This document shows positions 22,142 to 33,800 of a DNA stretch of 64,000 nucleotides, in pieces. Below the pieces are notes generated by a model. The model did not search any database, was not told the DNA's origin, and saw nothing but the letters and a program-made list of their open reading frames with translations. A program made the translations under genes and the position numbers. Positions within the stretch are counted from its first letter, which is position 1; every line of letters begins with the position of its first letter. Source of the stretch: Russula earlei (Eukaryota > Basidiomycota > Agaricomycetes > Russulales > Russulaceae); NCBI GenBank assembly GCA_025769875.1, contig JAGFNK010000094.1, forward strand, positions 1 to 64,000, written 5' to 3'.

Positions 22142-22960
22142 TGAACTTATCCCTGCCCAATTCTTAAAATGGCAAAAAGTTTTTGATGAACAAGCTTCCC
22201 AACGCCTTCCTGCTCACCAACCATAGGATCATGCAATCAATTTGAAACCAGGAGCCACACAACACGACTGTGGCATTTATCAACTTACTCCAAAGGAACT
22301 ACAAGCTCTAAAAGAATATCTAGATGAACACTTAAACAGAGGCACCATTCAACCATCAAAAGCACCCATTGCCAGCCCATTCTTCTTTGTGGAAAAGAAA
22401 GGAGGAACTCTATGACCAGTACAAGACTACAGAGCACTAAATACAGGGATGTGTACCCATTACCATTGATTCCTGAGTTAATTGACAAACTCCAAGGAGC
22501 CCATTACTTTACCAAGTTTGACGTACAATGGGGATACAACAATATCCATCTACAACAAGGTGATGAACACCTCACAGCATTCAAGACACCACTAGGACTT
22601 TTTGAACCCCAGATAATGACATTTGGCCTTTGCAATGCCCCAGCTACCTTTCAATGCTTCATGAACACTATCCTAGCAGAATACATCACCACAGAACATG
22701 TGGTAGTCTATCTTGATTACATATTAATCATGGCCAAAACCTTGAAGGAACTAGATGATTGGATGCACAAGGTCTTGAAAACACTCCAAGATCATGACTT
22801 GTATCTGAAGCCAGAGAAATGCACTTTCCAACAGACCTCCATTAGTTACCTAGGCATCAATATTTCCCAAGGACAAATATCTATGGATCAAGACAAGTTA
22901 ATAGGCATTACAAAATGGCCTACCCTGATGAATGTCACAGAAGTAACAAAATCTAAAATG
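22142..22960 (+). pseudogene. pol: RT fragment of family D Ty3/Gypsy element
   Basis: Only about 80 bp after the LTR, sequence enters RT: IYQLTPKELQALKEYLDEHL, SPFFFVEKKGG, FTKFDVQWGYNNI, FGLCNAPATFQ. Gag and protease are therefore deleted. Stops occur near 22227 and 22413. The catalytic box reads YLDY instead of YLDD, so the enzyme would be inactive even if translated. Homology ends near 22950 in AT-rich sequence. The host gene tail begins at 23011. Confidence 0.85.
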
Positions 22961-23010
22961 AATTTTCACAAATTGTTTGCTACAAATTTGTATCAAAATA
23001 ATGAATTTTG

Positions 23011-23357
23011 TTATTCAAATTTTTTGTCAATTTGATTTCCCAACCCATATTGACGTCGTATTTCACCCATCTGACTCTGGAGCCTATTTAAATGATCCCT
23101 ACCCTTCCCCAATGCATGAGAGGAGATCCAAAGCTGAGTTTTTATCAATTCATTCTCTTTGGTTTTGTACTCGTCCCACAATTTGTTCCATTCTTTAAAG
23201 GCTTCTTCATGAGACATGCCTCGGTCATTTCTGCAAGGATGTTAACTTCAGGGGAGAAACTGAACGCGAAGAGGTCGGCATACGTTGCGGGACGTGCAAG
23301 TGATGGAATGATGCCACCAGCGAGGCAAAACATGGCAAAAATAAAAGGGGTGTGCAT
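23011..23357 (-). CDS. Small secreted protein of unknown function
   Basis: Two exons are inferred: 23357-23284 and 23230-23011, with a 53-nt GT-AG intron (GTATGC ... TTGCAG) that joins the frames. They give a 97-residue protein. Residues 1 to about 21 form a classic signal peptide (MHTPFIFAMFCLAGG...). The mature part is charged and helical, without cysteines (HEEAFKEWNKLWDEYKTK). I do not recognise the family. The stop codon lies only about 50 bp from the family D remnant, so the 3' region was probably disturbed by it. The intron is inferred from splice signals and length divisibility, not from homology. Confidence 0.55.
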
Positions 23358-24015
23358 CGGTACTTATGCGTAGGAATGTAGGTTTTTGAAATGCAAGTTG
23401 TTGGGGTAGACTGCAGGTAACCCGTACCCGTTCGTCGTGAGTGATGGTGAGTTGGAGCACAGCTGGAGAGGATTGTAACTGCAGGGACTAGCTTTATACT
23501 GTGGCATCCCCACCACCTCGGATCAGGATAGGGAGGGCTATACATGTGTCGTATAATGATGTGGTGATGGGACATTGATATTTCCAGGCTTGCTCATGAA
23601 AGCCAATCGAAACTGTCTCATACGCCGCCGAGCAGACAGGGAAAGCCTGTTCACTATTATGTGGAAGAGCATACGTGCCAGTGGAGTACTATAATACTAC
23701 TGCTCACGACTTGCCATTTAGACTAGACATTCACATTGCGATGCGCTCTCAACAATAGGCATGGTTGATGCCAGCGGCCTCAAGTGAAGCGCACACCACT
23801 GCTGTAGTGTTTGCATGGCAGAGCTGTGCCGTGCGCTACTACCCTACGTATGTTGATCGATATGATTGTAAGCTGATGGCTGCAATTCAGCTGTGTACCA
23901 GTACTATCGTAAGGAGGCAACCCAGGCACGGACGGAGCGCGCAGCCACCCGCGCCTCACGTGCGTGCGAAGCCGACTAAAAAGTCTTGAAAATATCTGCG
24001 GCCAAACCAGACAAT
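23358..24015. other. Intergenic region, no gene seen
   Basis: This 658-bp divergent spacer lies between the small secreted protein (minus) and RIB7 (plus). It should hold both promoters. I see no convincing coding frame. Confidence 0.6.
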
Positions 24016-25061
24016 ATGGCAGGTCCTCCTCAAATTCTTGCCTCCACACTCGTTGTTCTGCCTGCGGATGTACAACCAGGAACAGCACCGCTTCCAGATC
24101 TCATGCCATCCGACAACACGCGGCCATACGTTACCCTCACGTTTGCGCAGTCAATCGACGCAAAGATTGCCGGTGCAGGCGGGAGACAACTTTCTCTCAG
24201 CGGCGAAGAGAGCATGAAGATGACCCACTGGTGAGCAGTCATCGCCCCCCCCGACCCCTCGAACCCGGCCATCTTTGTTGATGCATCGCAAGACAGGATG
24301 CGAACGATGCATGACGGCATTTTGATTGGTGTTGGCACGGCCGTGAACGACAATCCCCAGCTGAACGGTGCGCGTCCCTTCATCGTGTCCGCGTGCAATA
24401 CAACCACAACCACCCATTGATCGATCTATGTTCGGCAGTCCGTCTTCTCCCATTTCCGGCACAAAACACGCATTTTCGGCATTACCACCACCCTCGTCCT
24501 ATTGTTCTCGACCCACATCTGCGACTTTCGCCAACGTGTAAGCTCATTGACAACGCGGCGAAGGGCGTAGGTGTCGCACCGTGGGTCATCTCCGCACCTC
24601 CGCCAAAGATCGAGGGGTTCTTCGCAAGCGAAGACGACGACGAGAAATTACAACGATGGGGGGCACGTCGTGACGCGCTGCAAGCTGCCGGTGCCACCGT
24701 GATCCTCGTAGAGCCTGAGACAATACGTCCGTCTACTCTTCCGTGATCCTTGCGACGCCACTGACGCCAGGCAGATCCCGATCTTCCCCCAGCAACCTCC
24801 AACCTTTCCCTCCGAGCTGTCCTGCGCTCGCTTCGCGAGAAAGGCATCCGCTCAGTCATGGTCGAAGGTGGCGCTCGTGTCATACAATCATTTCTATCCG
24901 AGCGCCTCGTCGATGCACTGATCGTGACCACGGCCCCCGTTCTCGTGGGCCGCGACGGTGTGGGATACGGTGAGGGACTGGAACAGATCCCTAGTTTGGA
25001 ATACATTCAGACGGAGTTCCTCGGTCGAGATACCGTCGTTGCGCTCAAACTTTCATCGTGA
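24016..25061 (+). CDS. RIB7: 2,5-diamino-6-ribosylamino-pyrimidinone 5'-phosphate reductase
   Basis: This is the NADPH-dependent reductase of fungal riboflavin synthesis (RibD C-terminal fold). Exons are 24016-24230, 24297-24367, 24439-24726 and 24775-25061. They give 286 residues, the usual fungal length. Diagnostic segments are RPYVTLTFAQSIDAKIAG near residue 37, DGILIGVGTAVNDNPQL after intron 1, PRPIVLDP in exon 3, and RSVMVEGGARVIQSFL near the C-terminus. The first three are the substrate and nucleotide-binding stretches of the family. Introns 1 and 2 are clear. Intron 3 is placed by frame, and a phase-0 alternative starting at the GTAGAG of VILVE is possible. An in-frame ATG at 23986 could add ten residues. 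Confidence 0.9.
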
Positions 25062-25537
25062 CCGGAACTTTTTGACGGCTATCGCACTTCGCCTATCATC
25101 ACGCACTTCATACCGCTGCGGTCTTACTATTCAACGGTGATCCGACATACATACAATAATGTTAGCGTTTCGCCTTGAAAACGTCCGAAGGCACGTCTAA
25201 ACTGCATGTCAGAGAAGCAGTAGGCCTCTTGATGATCTATTTCCATCGTGCTGAGAAATCACTGAGTCGAACATACATCTTCCACCCGACCATGATGAAT
25301 TGCCGTGGTTGTGAAGCGCGTAACCCCAGGGGCGAAGCTGCATATAACAAGGCTACTGCACGCAGTCGCACATGCAGTAACAAGAGTGGAACACTCAGCC
25401 ACTCCCTCTTGAATGCAGGTTAAAATGGCAGTTTGCGTTTGTTGTGCTGTATCACAAACAGATCGTTACCAAACCCGAAGCACAAGGTAGACAAGGAAAG
25501 GAAATCCGTCAACGAACCTTTTAAACCCTTGAGTGTA
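25062..25537. other. Convergent 3' intergenic region
   Basis: This 476-bp spacer lies between the 3' ends of RIB7 (plus) and the NXT1-like gene (minus). No supported gene or element was seen. Confidence 0.6.
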
Positions 25538-26121
25538 TCAACCCACGAAGCGCATCGTGTCGGCAATGATGTAGTATTTGGCGAGTTCACCGATTTTGGG
25601 GGGAGCGGTGTTATCGGGGACCAGCATGAACGTCTGGCTGAACACCCGGGGATGGCCTTCGATGTTTTTCTTGTGGGTCGAGGGAGGGTTTGCAAGAGGC
25701 CCACCGCCGTGTGTCACATTTCCGGAAACAGTGATCAGGAGAGACGGAGGCTGACTACCTGACACGACAAGTGAGCGGTCCCGCTGGAACAGAAAGCTGT
25801 TGCGACGACACAGACACACCTGGGATGGGGTGACAATCGAAGGACTGCACTTCATGCTGGGTTTTCGGCGTCTTCGATATGAGCTCGCGCACTCCCTGCG
25901 CACCTTCGTACGGATTCCCGTTCCAGTTCACGGCCGAGTTGGCGCGATAGAAGTTCGGCAAATCGTCGACGCGAGTCGGCGAGTCGTAGGCAGAATAATA
26001 GAGACGGGTGAAGTGATCCGCCGCGCGGGTCGCAATCTCGATGCTGTTGGACGCCACATCAGTAAACGTTCGAGCCGGGCTACGTGCTCAGCACCCACTC
26101 TTCTTTGGTGAGGTTGACCAT
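25538..26121 (-). CDS. NTF2-related mRNA export factor, NXT1/p15-like
   Basis: The protein has a single NTF2-like fold. Exons are 26121-26084 (38 nt), 26043-25820 and 25758-25538, giving 160 residues. The start MVNLTKEEW joins the body TRAADHFTRLYYSAYDS through a 40-nt intron. Without that exon the frame has no ATG. Family features include the helix-1 FTRLYY motif, LPNFYRANSAVNWNGNPYEG, and the C-terminal strand GELAKYYIIADTMRFV. In animals and many fungi such p15 proteins dimerise with the TAP/NXF1 mRNA exporter. NTF2 itself is shorter and lacks the long strand insert (about residues 100-125). It is transcribed divergently from the ISC1-type gene. Confidence 0.8.
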
Positions 26122-26225
26122 GGCAAGGAGAAGAGAAAGGAGGAGACTCCGGCTGTTCAGTGTGAAAATGTCACGTGGCCATCCAGCGGCCGTCTCTCTG
26201 CTCTCTCTTTACTGTCTTTCCTGCC
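26122..26225. promoter_or_regulatory. 104-bp shared divergent promoter
   Basis: Only 104 bp separate the start codons of the NXT1-like gene (minus) and the ISC1-type gene (plus). Both promoters and 5' UTRs must fit here, or UTRs overlap. A CACGTG-like TCACGTGG lies near 26171-26178. Confidence 0.7.
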
Positions 26226-27835
26226 ATGCCCTCCGCCGAGACACAGATCAACGTCTTCACTCTCAATTGTTGGCAAGTGCGTTCTGGCCCAGATTTTATC
26301 AATGCCCTGACGATGCCCCAGGGGCCTCAAATATGTCTCCAAGCATAGGTCCGAACGCATCAACGCCATCACACGTTACCTCGAGAACTCCCAATTCGAC
26401 ATCATCGCCCTTCAAGAGCTCTGGGTTTACGCGGACTATAATATCGTTCGGTCCCGCCTCTCGAAATCCTTACCTTTCTCAAAGTTCTTCCACAGGTGCA
26501 TGACCCCATAATTGCCTCCCTCGGACCACCTTTCTTACAGTTCCGGTCGTAGCGGTGCCCTCGGAGCAGGTCTGGCAATACACTCTAGATTTCCGATAGT
26601 TGCTGCGACAATACACCCCTACTCCTTGAATGGCTCCCCTCTCGATGTACTCGCTGGGGACTGGTTCGTTGGCAAGGCTGCCGCAAGCATCCTCATTACC
26701 CACCCATCCCTTGGTCAGGTTCAGGTATTTAACACTCATGTGAGTACAGACGTCATACTGTGGCCAAGTAGCTGAATCGGCCGATTAGCTCTTTGCCAAG
26801 GGAGGAGACGGGGGGCCCGAACATCATCGTGCTCACAGATTGGTGAATGCATGGGAATTCGCAAAACTTGCAAAACAAGCGGCTGAGCTTGGTCGCTACG
26901 TGATAGCTGTGAGGACTTCAAATCCCACTTGACTGGGCATGTGTTAATTGAATTAGGCCGGTGATTTCAACAGCATCCCAACGTCGCTCCCGATGACTGT
27001 CATCCGCGACCACGCGTCTCTGTCCGACGCATGGGAAGCGACCCACCCTCCGCATTCATCCGCCCTCGTCACATCAATGTCCACTCCGACGCCTTCTCAA
27101 GCTATCGAGGTATTTGGTGTCACGGCTGACTCCCCGCTCAATACGTACTCCGCTGGCAAACACCTCGACGTCCACGCACGCGCGTGGCAAGGGAAGCGCC
27201 TCGATTATATCTTTTACCGCGATCCCGCGCCACCACTAGCACCAGCAGTCCCATTGCCCACGCTCGTCGCGACTAGCGCAGGTGTCCTTCTCACAGATGC
27301 AATTCCCGGGTTTCCGTTTTCATACTCGGACCATTTCGGCGTCTCAGCAACGTTGCAAATAAAGTATCCTGGCCACGGACGCGACTTGCCAGAATCCGAT
27401 GGCGAGCTTCGCACGGCACAGAAACAGACACCACACACCATCTCTGCGCTGTCCGCGCCCGCGCCCGTCCAGTCATCGTTATCTGCGAGGCTTGCGGCGG
27501 CCGACGCCAATGCCGTTCTGGGAGCTCTTACCACATGTTACCACTATTCTCGCACACGTGCGAGGCGCCACCTGTTCGTCTTTGGACTCAGTGTTGGGGC
27601 GCTTACATTTCTGGTAACCACCACTAGTTGGTTCTCATCTGGGGTAATGCCATTTGTCGTACTAGGCGGCGCAGCCGCCACTTGGCTAGGCACGACGATG
27701 CTATATGTCGGTTTCGTATACGGGCGCTGGGAGATCAATGCGCTCATGAACGTAATTGAAGAGCTGGAGCTATACCGGAAGAGCGTGGAGGTCGTCGCAA
27801 CAGTTGGCGAGTTGGATGCGTCGATCAAACCTTAG
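26226..27835 (+). CDS. ISC1: Inositol phosphosphingolipid phospholipase C (neutral sphingomyelinase, ISC1 type)
   Basis: This is a DNase I-fold Mg-dependent phosphodiesterase that cleaves head groups from complex sphingolipids to release ceramide. Exons are 26226-26272, 26322-26495, 26541-26739, 26789-26908 and 26957-27835, giving 472 residues. Motifs are NCWGLKY (14-20), LQELW (near 50, Mg-binding Glu), GDFNS (182-186), KRLDYIFYR (near 261) and SDHFG with the catalytic His (near 305). Two C-terminal membrane helices (about 388-410 and 414-436) match the yeast enzyme's anchor. Intron 1 has a GC donor (GCAAGT). The other introns are GT-AG of 45-49 nt. Confidence 0.93.
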
Positions 27836-30800
27836 GTCGCGATAGCGTAGATACTTGAGACACTTAGGATACCCGATGATCCATCATCACACGCTCACCT
27901 TCCCGACCGGCGGTCTGAATTGAAGTATCAGTCGTGATCTTCCTTGATAATTTCTCAGATCTTTCCTGGGACGGCACATCTGTCTCCCACGTCTCAAGTC
28001 AACAGGCTCGTTGGAGGGAGGCACTTCCGAATCAACGCTGAGAACAGGCGATATCCCCATTGCGACCTTGTTGCCACGGAAGACACGTATGGAAATGCCG
28101 ATAACACTGCGCCCCCCAAGACGGGATGTGGGATGTGGGATAACCGCTTCGCGGGCACCACAAGAGCGCGCACCGCAAAAGTCGATCGCCCAATCTCCTC
28201 GTGGCTCTTGATCCGGCGCTATAGCGCGCTAGTTGTCCCAACTTGCCTCTTTAGAGTCAGAGGCCGTGGTCTCTGATCTCGACGGTGGATGGGGGGGGCG
28301 AGAGAACAACTTCTGCCATTGTGCCATCCATGGCTCGGATCCGTCGAATGACACGAGAAAGAGATGGCGGGGACTCGGGAAGGGGGGGGGGGGGGAATAA
28401 GGGCTCCACTCCAGAAACTCAGAGATCGTTCCCCGTTCCCAGTCCCCAAAGAATATATACATATATATATACAAAGAGGCGAACACGATTGGCGCAAGTG
28501 AACCGTTAAGCAGCATTGAAGACGGAGCGAGCATGCCGAGAAACAGAATCGCATAAGAGGAAGCTTCTAGGGGAGGTAGGAGTCGTGTGAGCGTGTGCGA
28601 GGGAGGAATTGAGTATCGGGGTCGGGGAGATTGTCGCGACACAAAAATGCGAACGGGGACTGGGAACCAAACGTTTAACCACCAAACGCTTCTCGAACGT
28701 CCTCGGTCCACCATGTTGTTTGGCGGGGCGCAAAGATGGGTGGTGAGCAATCAGGCGGGTTCTAGAATATGGGTGAGAACAAAAGGCGATGGCGATGGCG
28801 ATGGCGTTAGAGTTTTGGACCCGCGTTGGACAAATCCGTTCGTAGAGGGAAAAAACACGTGTGCATCACGCAAGGTTGAGGTGAGCGCAGGCGTCAACGG
28901 AACGGTCCAAGACGTTGTCGCAGACCCTGCGCACGGCGACGGAATTCAGGAGAAGAAGATAACAACGGTCACAGACGGTGCACTGTTGGGGATGGAATGA
29001 GGACGGATCGGTTTTGTCGACGGCCGTCAGTGACCTACTCATCGCGATCCGGTATATCACGGCTTCGAAGTTTGGGTTAGGCCAACCCACAAAAGCAAAT
29101 CGAAATTGGAGCCTCCAATCATACCGAGGGCTAGGCACTCATGGACTGTTTTTTTTTTTAGGTTTCGCAGCGCAGCCCACGTTGGAGGCCATTGCTCCAC
29201 CTTCTGTCGAGGAAGGTCACTGCTTGTCAAAAAAGCCTCTGAGAGTCGAGGACATGAAGGGCCCTCCGGTGATGCTCCGGTGATGCCATTTCCGAAATGA
29301 CGAAGCCCAGCGGAAGAGCTCGGACGGACTTGGATATCGGACGGGCGGTTCAAACCGAAATGTTGGAGGAACGCTTCTCGGGGAAGGGGAAAGTGATGGG
29401 ATTCAAAAAAAAAAAGGCAGGGAAACAACGGTGAGCCTCCCTACGGCTATGAGAGTGTAGTATCCGTGTGCTTGTTCGGGATGCCCGTGCATATGCGTCA
29501 TCGCATTCAGCTCCGAGAAGGAAGCGCGTGATGACTTCGCGAGTTCTACCATCGAGGTTTTTACTGGCAGTGCGATTTCGAAATGCGAAGGGCAGCCTAG
29601 CACACAACACCGACGCCGTCGGCTTTCAATTTGCGTCTTCGAAATCTGTGTTCTGTGGGACCGCCCGGTTTCGCAATCAAAACTACCACAGCGTTCGAAA
29701 ACAGAAGCATCCATGAAATGATGCGCGGTGAAGGAAGGAGGTCGTACTGTTCCTTTCGCTTCGATGAAGCCCTGAGCGCCCCGCAGCGCAAATTCGTGAC
29801 TAGATCACCTGGGCTGGAGGAGGATTATATGAGTCTCATCTAATAATATAAAAAAAAGGTTTTAAAGGAGCAGTTGCGATCTAGGCGACGACCGCTTACT
29901 CTTTCGATTTACCCCGATCGAGCTGCAACAGCAGTTGAGGGCCCGTCGCTCGTCAATAATACCCGGAAGAGATCGAAATAATCTCCGTCCCCTCGGAAGC
30001 GCCGCCCAGGGCCCTAGAGCGGGTTTCGTCAAAAGCGTCGACCCCTGCGAACCGCCGGACGCTCCGCCGTTTGCCGTTCTCGCCCCTTCTTCCTTTACTC
30101 GACCTCGCCGAAAAGGCCGGACTATTCCCGCCCCCGCCCTAAGTCTAAATTGTGCAAGCTACAAGTTTACGATACCGGACGGTTGCACGTGAGGTCGGTC
30201 GCGGTCGAGAGGGCGAGGGGGGGGTTCCCCCCACCCCTTTTGGACCAGTGGCGGGCGTTCTAGATCGTCCGGCGGCTTCCATCGGCAAGTCGAGGCATGT
30301 TGGAACGCAGGTCGAGAATGGACCCAGCTCCGCCTGTTCGTTGGTCTGGTCATGGGCCACTGGCACGCGGCGCCCAGATGCGCAATATGGGGTGGGGGTG
30401 TGCTTCATCATTTTCCCTCGCGAGCTCGATGCGATGGACCGCAATGGCGGACTTGATTGAAGCCGCCACGGTCGTCGAGTCAGCACAGACACGAGACCGA
30501 AACGCGACACAGCACGACGCAAGAGGGAAGGGAAGGGTCGATGATGACCGCAAGGACGGCTCGTTCTCCGGATCCTCCGAACTCACCGCCATCGCGGTCC
30601 ACAGTCCGTCATCCAGGGGGAACGCGCTTTCCGTCTGACCATGTTCCGCGCCACGCGATGCGATGCCAGGGTGGAAAAAAAAAAGGGCTCAATGGGAACG
30701 CACGTACCTTGATGGGAGACTGGCGTAAATTCAGAAGAGAGCAGAGATCACATGCCGTATAGCCGAGCGCCTCCCCTGTATACATTCTTCCCACCGACAC

Positions 30801-33800
30801 CTGCGCCACAGTAATGGATAAACCCCAACGAAAACGATCAGTCGGCGGGAACACACGTCATGTCACCTTCTTTCTACACTTTGATTCCCGAACACACATA
30901 CATACGTGACGCGACACGCGGAAAACTGGCTCTTTTGGCCCTTCGCAGAGCGCAGACCGACATTTGCGTGGGTGCTTTCCGGAGGCGCTCCGGCACCGTG
31001 GCCCGTTTTCTGATGGTGGAAAGGCGCGTGTGTAAGAAGAGCGGCGATTGAGCGTATCAAAGGAAAGGGATTAAAGAGACAACAAGAAAGAAACATCAAG
31101 CCGGAAACACGGCTGTCGCATCGGTCCGTGACGGGACAAGCAACGGCGCGCGAACGAATGAACGCAGGAGCGAACCGTCCAGTGAGAAAGAAAAAAAAAA
31201 AACTCCCCGGAGAAAGGAGAGTGGATGGGACGCCAGGGTTCGGCCCAGGAAATTTGTCTATTCACAAAGAGTGTGGGCGGATTCCGTAAAGTCAACGTCA
31301 CGAGTGTTCGCAACGGACCCCTGCCAAGCGCCTGCTGCCCGTCCCTTCCAGAGCTGCCGTCGAACGCATTACAAGAAGTTTTACGCGAAAATCTCCTCAT
31401 GATGCATAATCAGTCGATTGCATGACAAACGACGACGAAATACCGGGAGGCACATACACCGGTACCGTGCCCAGTTAGACACGCCCGAATGGGCCCCGCG
31501 GAAAGTCGGGAAAGCCATATGACCATGCTGTGTATGTAAAACACACGCCATATACTTTCATTTTCTTTGGCCGGTGTCGTTCGAGCGCTGAAACGCTGTC
31601 AGGTCGTCATCGCGTCATCATGAGCATATTGTCGGCAATCGTGTGCATTGATTCGGGTGGGGAAGCCAGAGTAGATCAGCCGGTTTGAAATCGACGACGT
31701 CATCCTTGTTGGGGCGCGTGACTGGGCGCACGGGTGGTGGTCTGCTTGGGGATTCAAATTACTGCACAAGGTACGGCCATGCGCATTCTGCTCAAAGTGT
31801 CGGCGACCGCGCCACATAACCGCTCGGTCAGCTGGTCATTCATTTGGGGTAGAGTAACGCCTGGAGAATGCAAACAAACGTGAACTAGTATGCAAAGTCT
31901 GTCGCTGAAGGAAGAAAGCCGAGCTGGTTCCTCGCGTTATTCCTTTGTGGGATTCGGTATTGCATGAATCCCGGTAGGACATTCTTTCAATCGGGTTGCC
32001 TTTGTTTCGTTGAACATGCCACTGTCATCTCGAACGACGCCCGTGGTCCACGAGTATGTACCAGGGTTTAGTTTGCGTCGTGTATTGATGACATACGGTA
32101 GGCTTGTCAGCCCGCACGAGCGTACTGCATCGAGCAAGAAGCATCGGTTTCAACAGGTGTACAATTGTCACTCGGGTCGTGTGACCGGGAGCGTCGTCAG
32201 AAGTTGTAGAAAATCGGCATGGAAAAGCTGTGCGTCATTGCAGCCCTGGTTGTGAGGCCTGAGAGGGCCCACAAGCGGATACCTGTTGAAAAATGACGTA
32301 TTACGCATACTTCCCGTTTCAATGCAGTTCCAAGGGTGATTCTCGCACAAGAAAGCCCAGCACACGAAGCGAAATCGAACAGAAATCAATGACAAATGCA
32401 TCCCATGGCAGGACTTGGCAAAGATCTGCCTAGCCTCCGCGTTTTGCGAAAAGTCCCGAGATAGAGATAGTTCGTGGAAAAGTATCGAGTGGACGATAAG
32501 TTGGGGCTCTGACGATGGACTGTAGCATACGTACAACTTGACGGACAGCCTTCCCCTGGAGACTTCTGGCTGGAAAAAAAGAAGCGGGATACCTTGGTTA
32601 CATACCCGCGAGATCGTCAAGAACGTGCCTAACGTAGAATGACGCGAAAACCACCCCAACCTATAAAAAGAAATATTGTCAGCAAAATGAAACAACTGTC
32701 CGGCCGGCGACTTCGCGGTTCTGTGGGCCGGCCTACGTAGCCGCCTTTTTTTTTTTTTCCTTTATCTTTTCCTTTCCTATCTTGCCGTGCCTGTGTTCCG
32801 ACATGGGGCTGTGGCTGAGCTCGATCTGTCCAGCCTTTCCCCCCACGCTCACACCCACGTGCGCGGCGGCTCCACAGACTGACTGATAATGCGCTTCCAA
32901 ACATGTGCAGAAGGTAGGGTCGGGACACTTGAAGTACCGGTTCGTTGCGTACCCCGAGGTTTCTCTCCTTCCGCACATGCTCGTGCCAGTAGTTCTCGCC
33001 CTAGTGATTCATGGCAACACTTCACGAGAAGTGGAGTGAGGGAGTATTTGATGGGCTGCAATATGAGTAGAGGATACAGTGCTATACTCGTATGGACACG
33101 TGAAGCACCGTAGTTGATAAGACGAACGTGAACAACAAGTTAGAATGCGAGACGTGGCAATATTTGAATACCGGTCCCAGGCGGCACTATTCTGGAAAAT
33201 CAGTCAAAAAACTCAAGGGACTCATCAGTGTGGCAGGGGGTTGAAGGAAAAGTATACCACCTGCAGAGGCGGTCTGAGCGAAGTGGTGCGTAGAATGTAG
33301 AACGGTCTGGCTGGGATGACCCGAAGGTCTCGAGACGCGGACATAAAGCATTTTAAGACCGGATAAAGGATTCGTCCAGGATGAACGTTCCATGCGAAGT
33401 CGGACCCCTCACGCCAGAATTCATTCTAATGTCGATTAATCTGGGAGTTAGAGAGCAATTAGGCAGAACCGTGGTATAGGGAATGACGGCAGGGCACGTT
33501 CGCGGAGTCTCACCGACATCAAACGTGTGCCGGTAGTGAGGGCCGTGGCATTGGGATAATGATCTTTACGTCCGACACGGGTGGCATGCATTCAAGAGTA
33601 ACGTGTGCTGTCTCGTTTGGTTGGGGATGAAAGACGTCTGAACAAGGAAGAAAGACTGCATTGCTGGCATTATTGCACGAAGTTGATGGACACGCGCATC
33701 AGAGACCAGTCCCGATGATATCGTCGCTGCGGTAGGATATCAATTGTCGGTGCATGGGCGAGGTGGGCCGGGTAAGATTACGCGAAGTGTTATCAAGGTT

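Noticed and set aside
28229..28750. 173-codon minus frame
   Set aside because: It spans a poly-G run, has no recognisable motif, and conflicts with open frames on the other strand.
29935..30192. GC-rich stretch considered as an rRNA fragment
   Set aside because: No conserved 18S, 5.8S or 28S core motifs were recognised.
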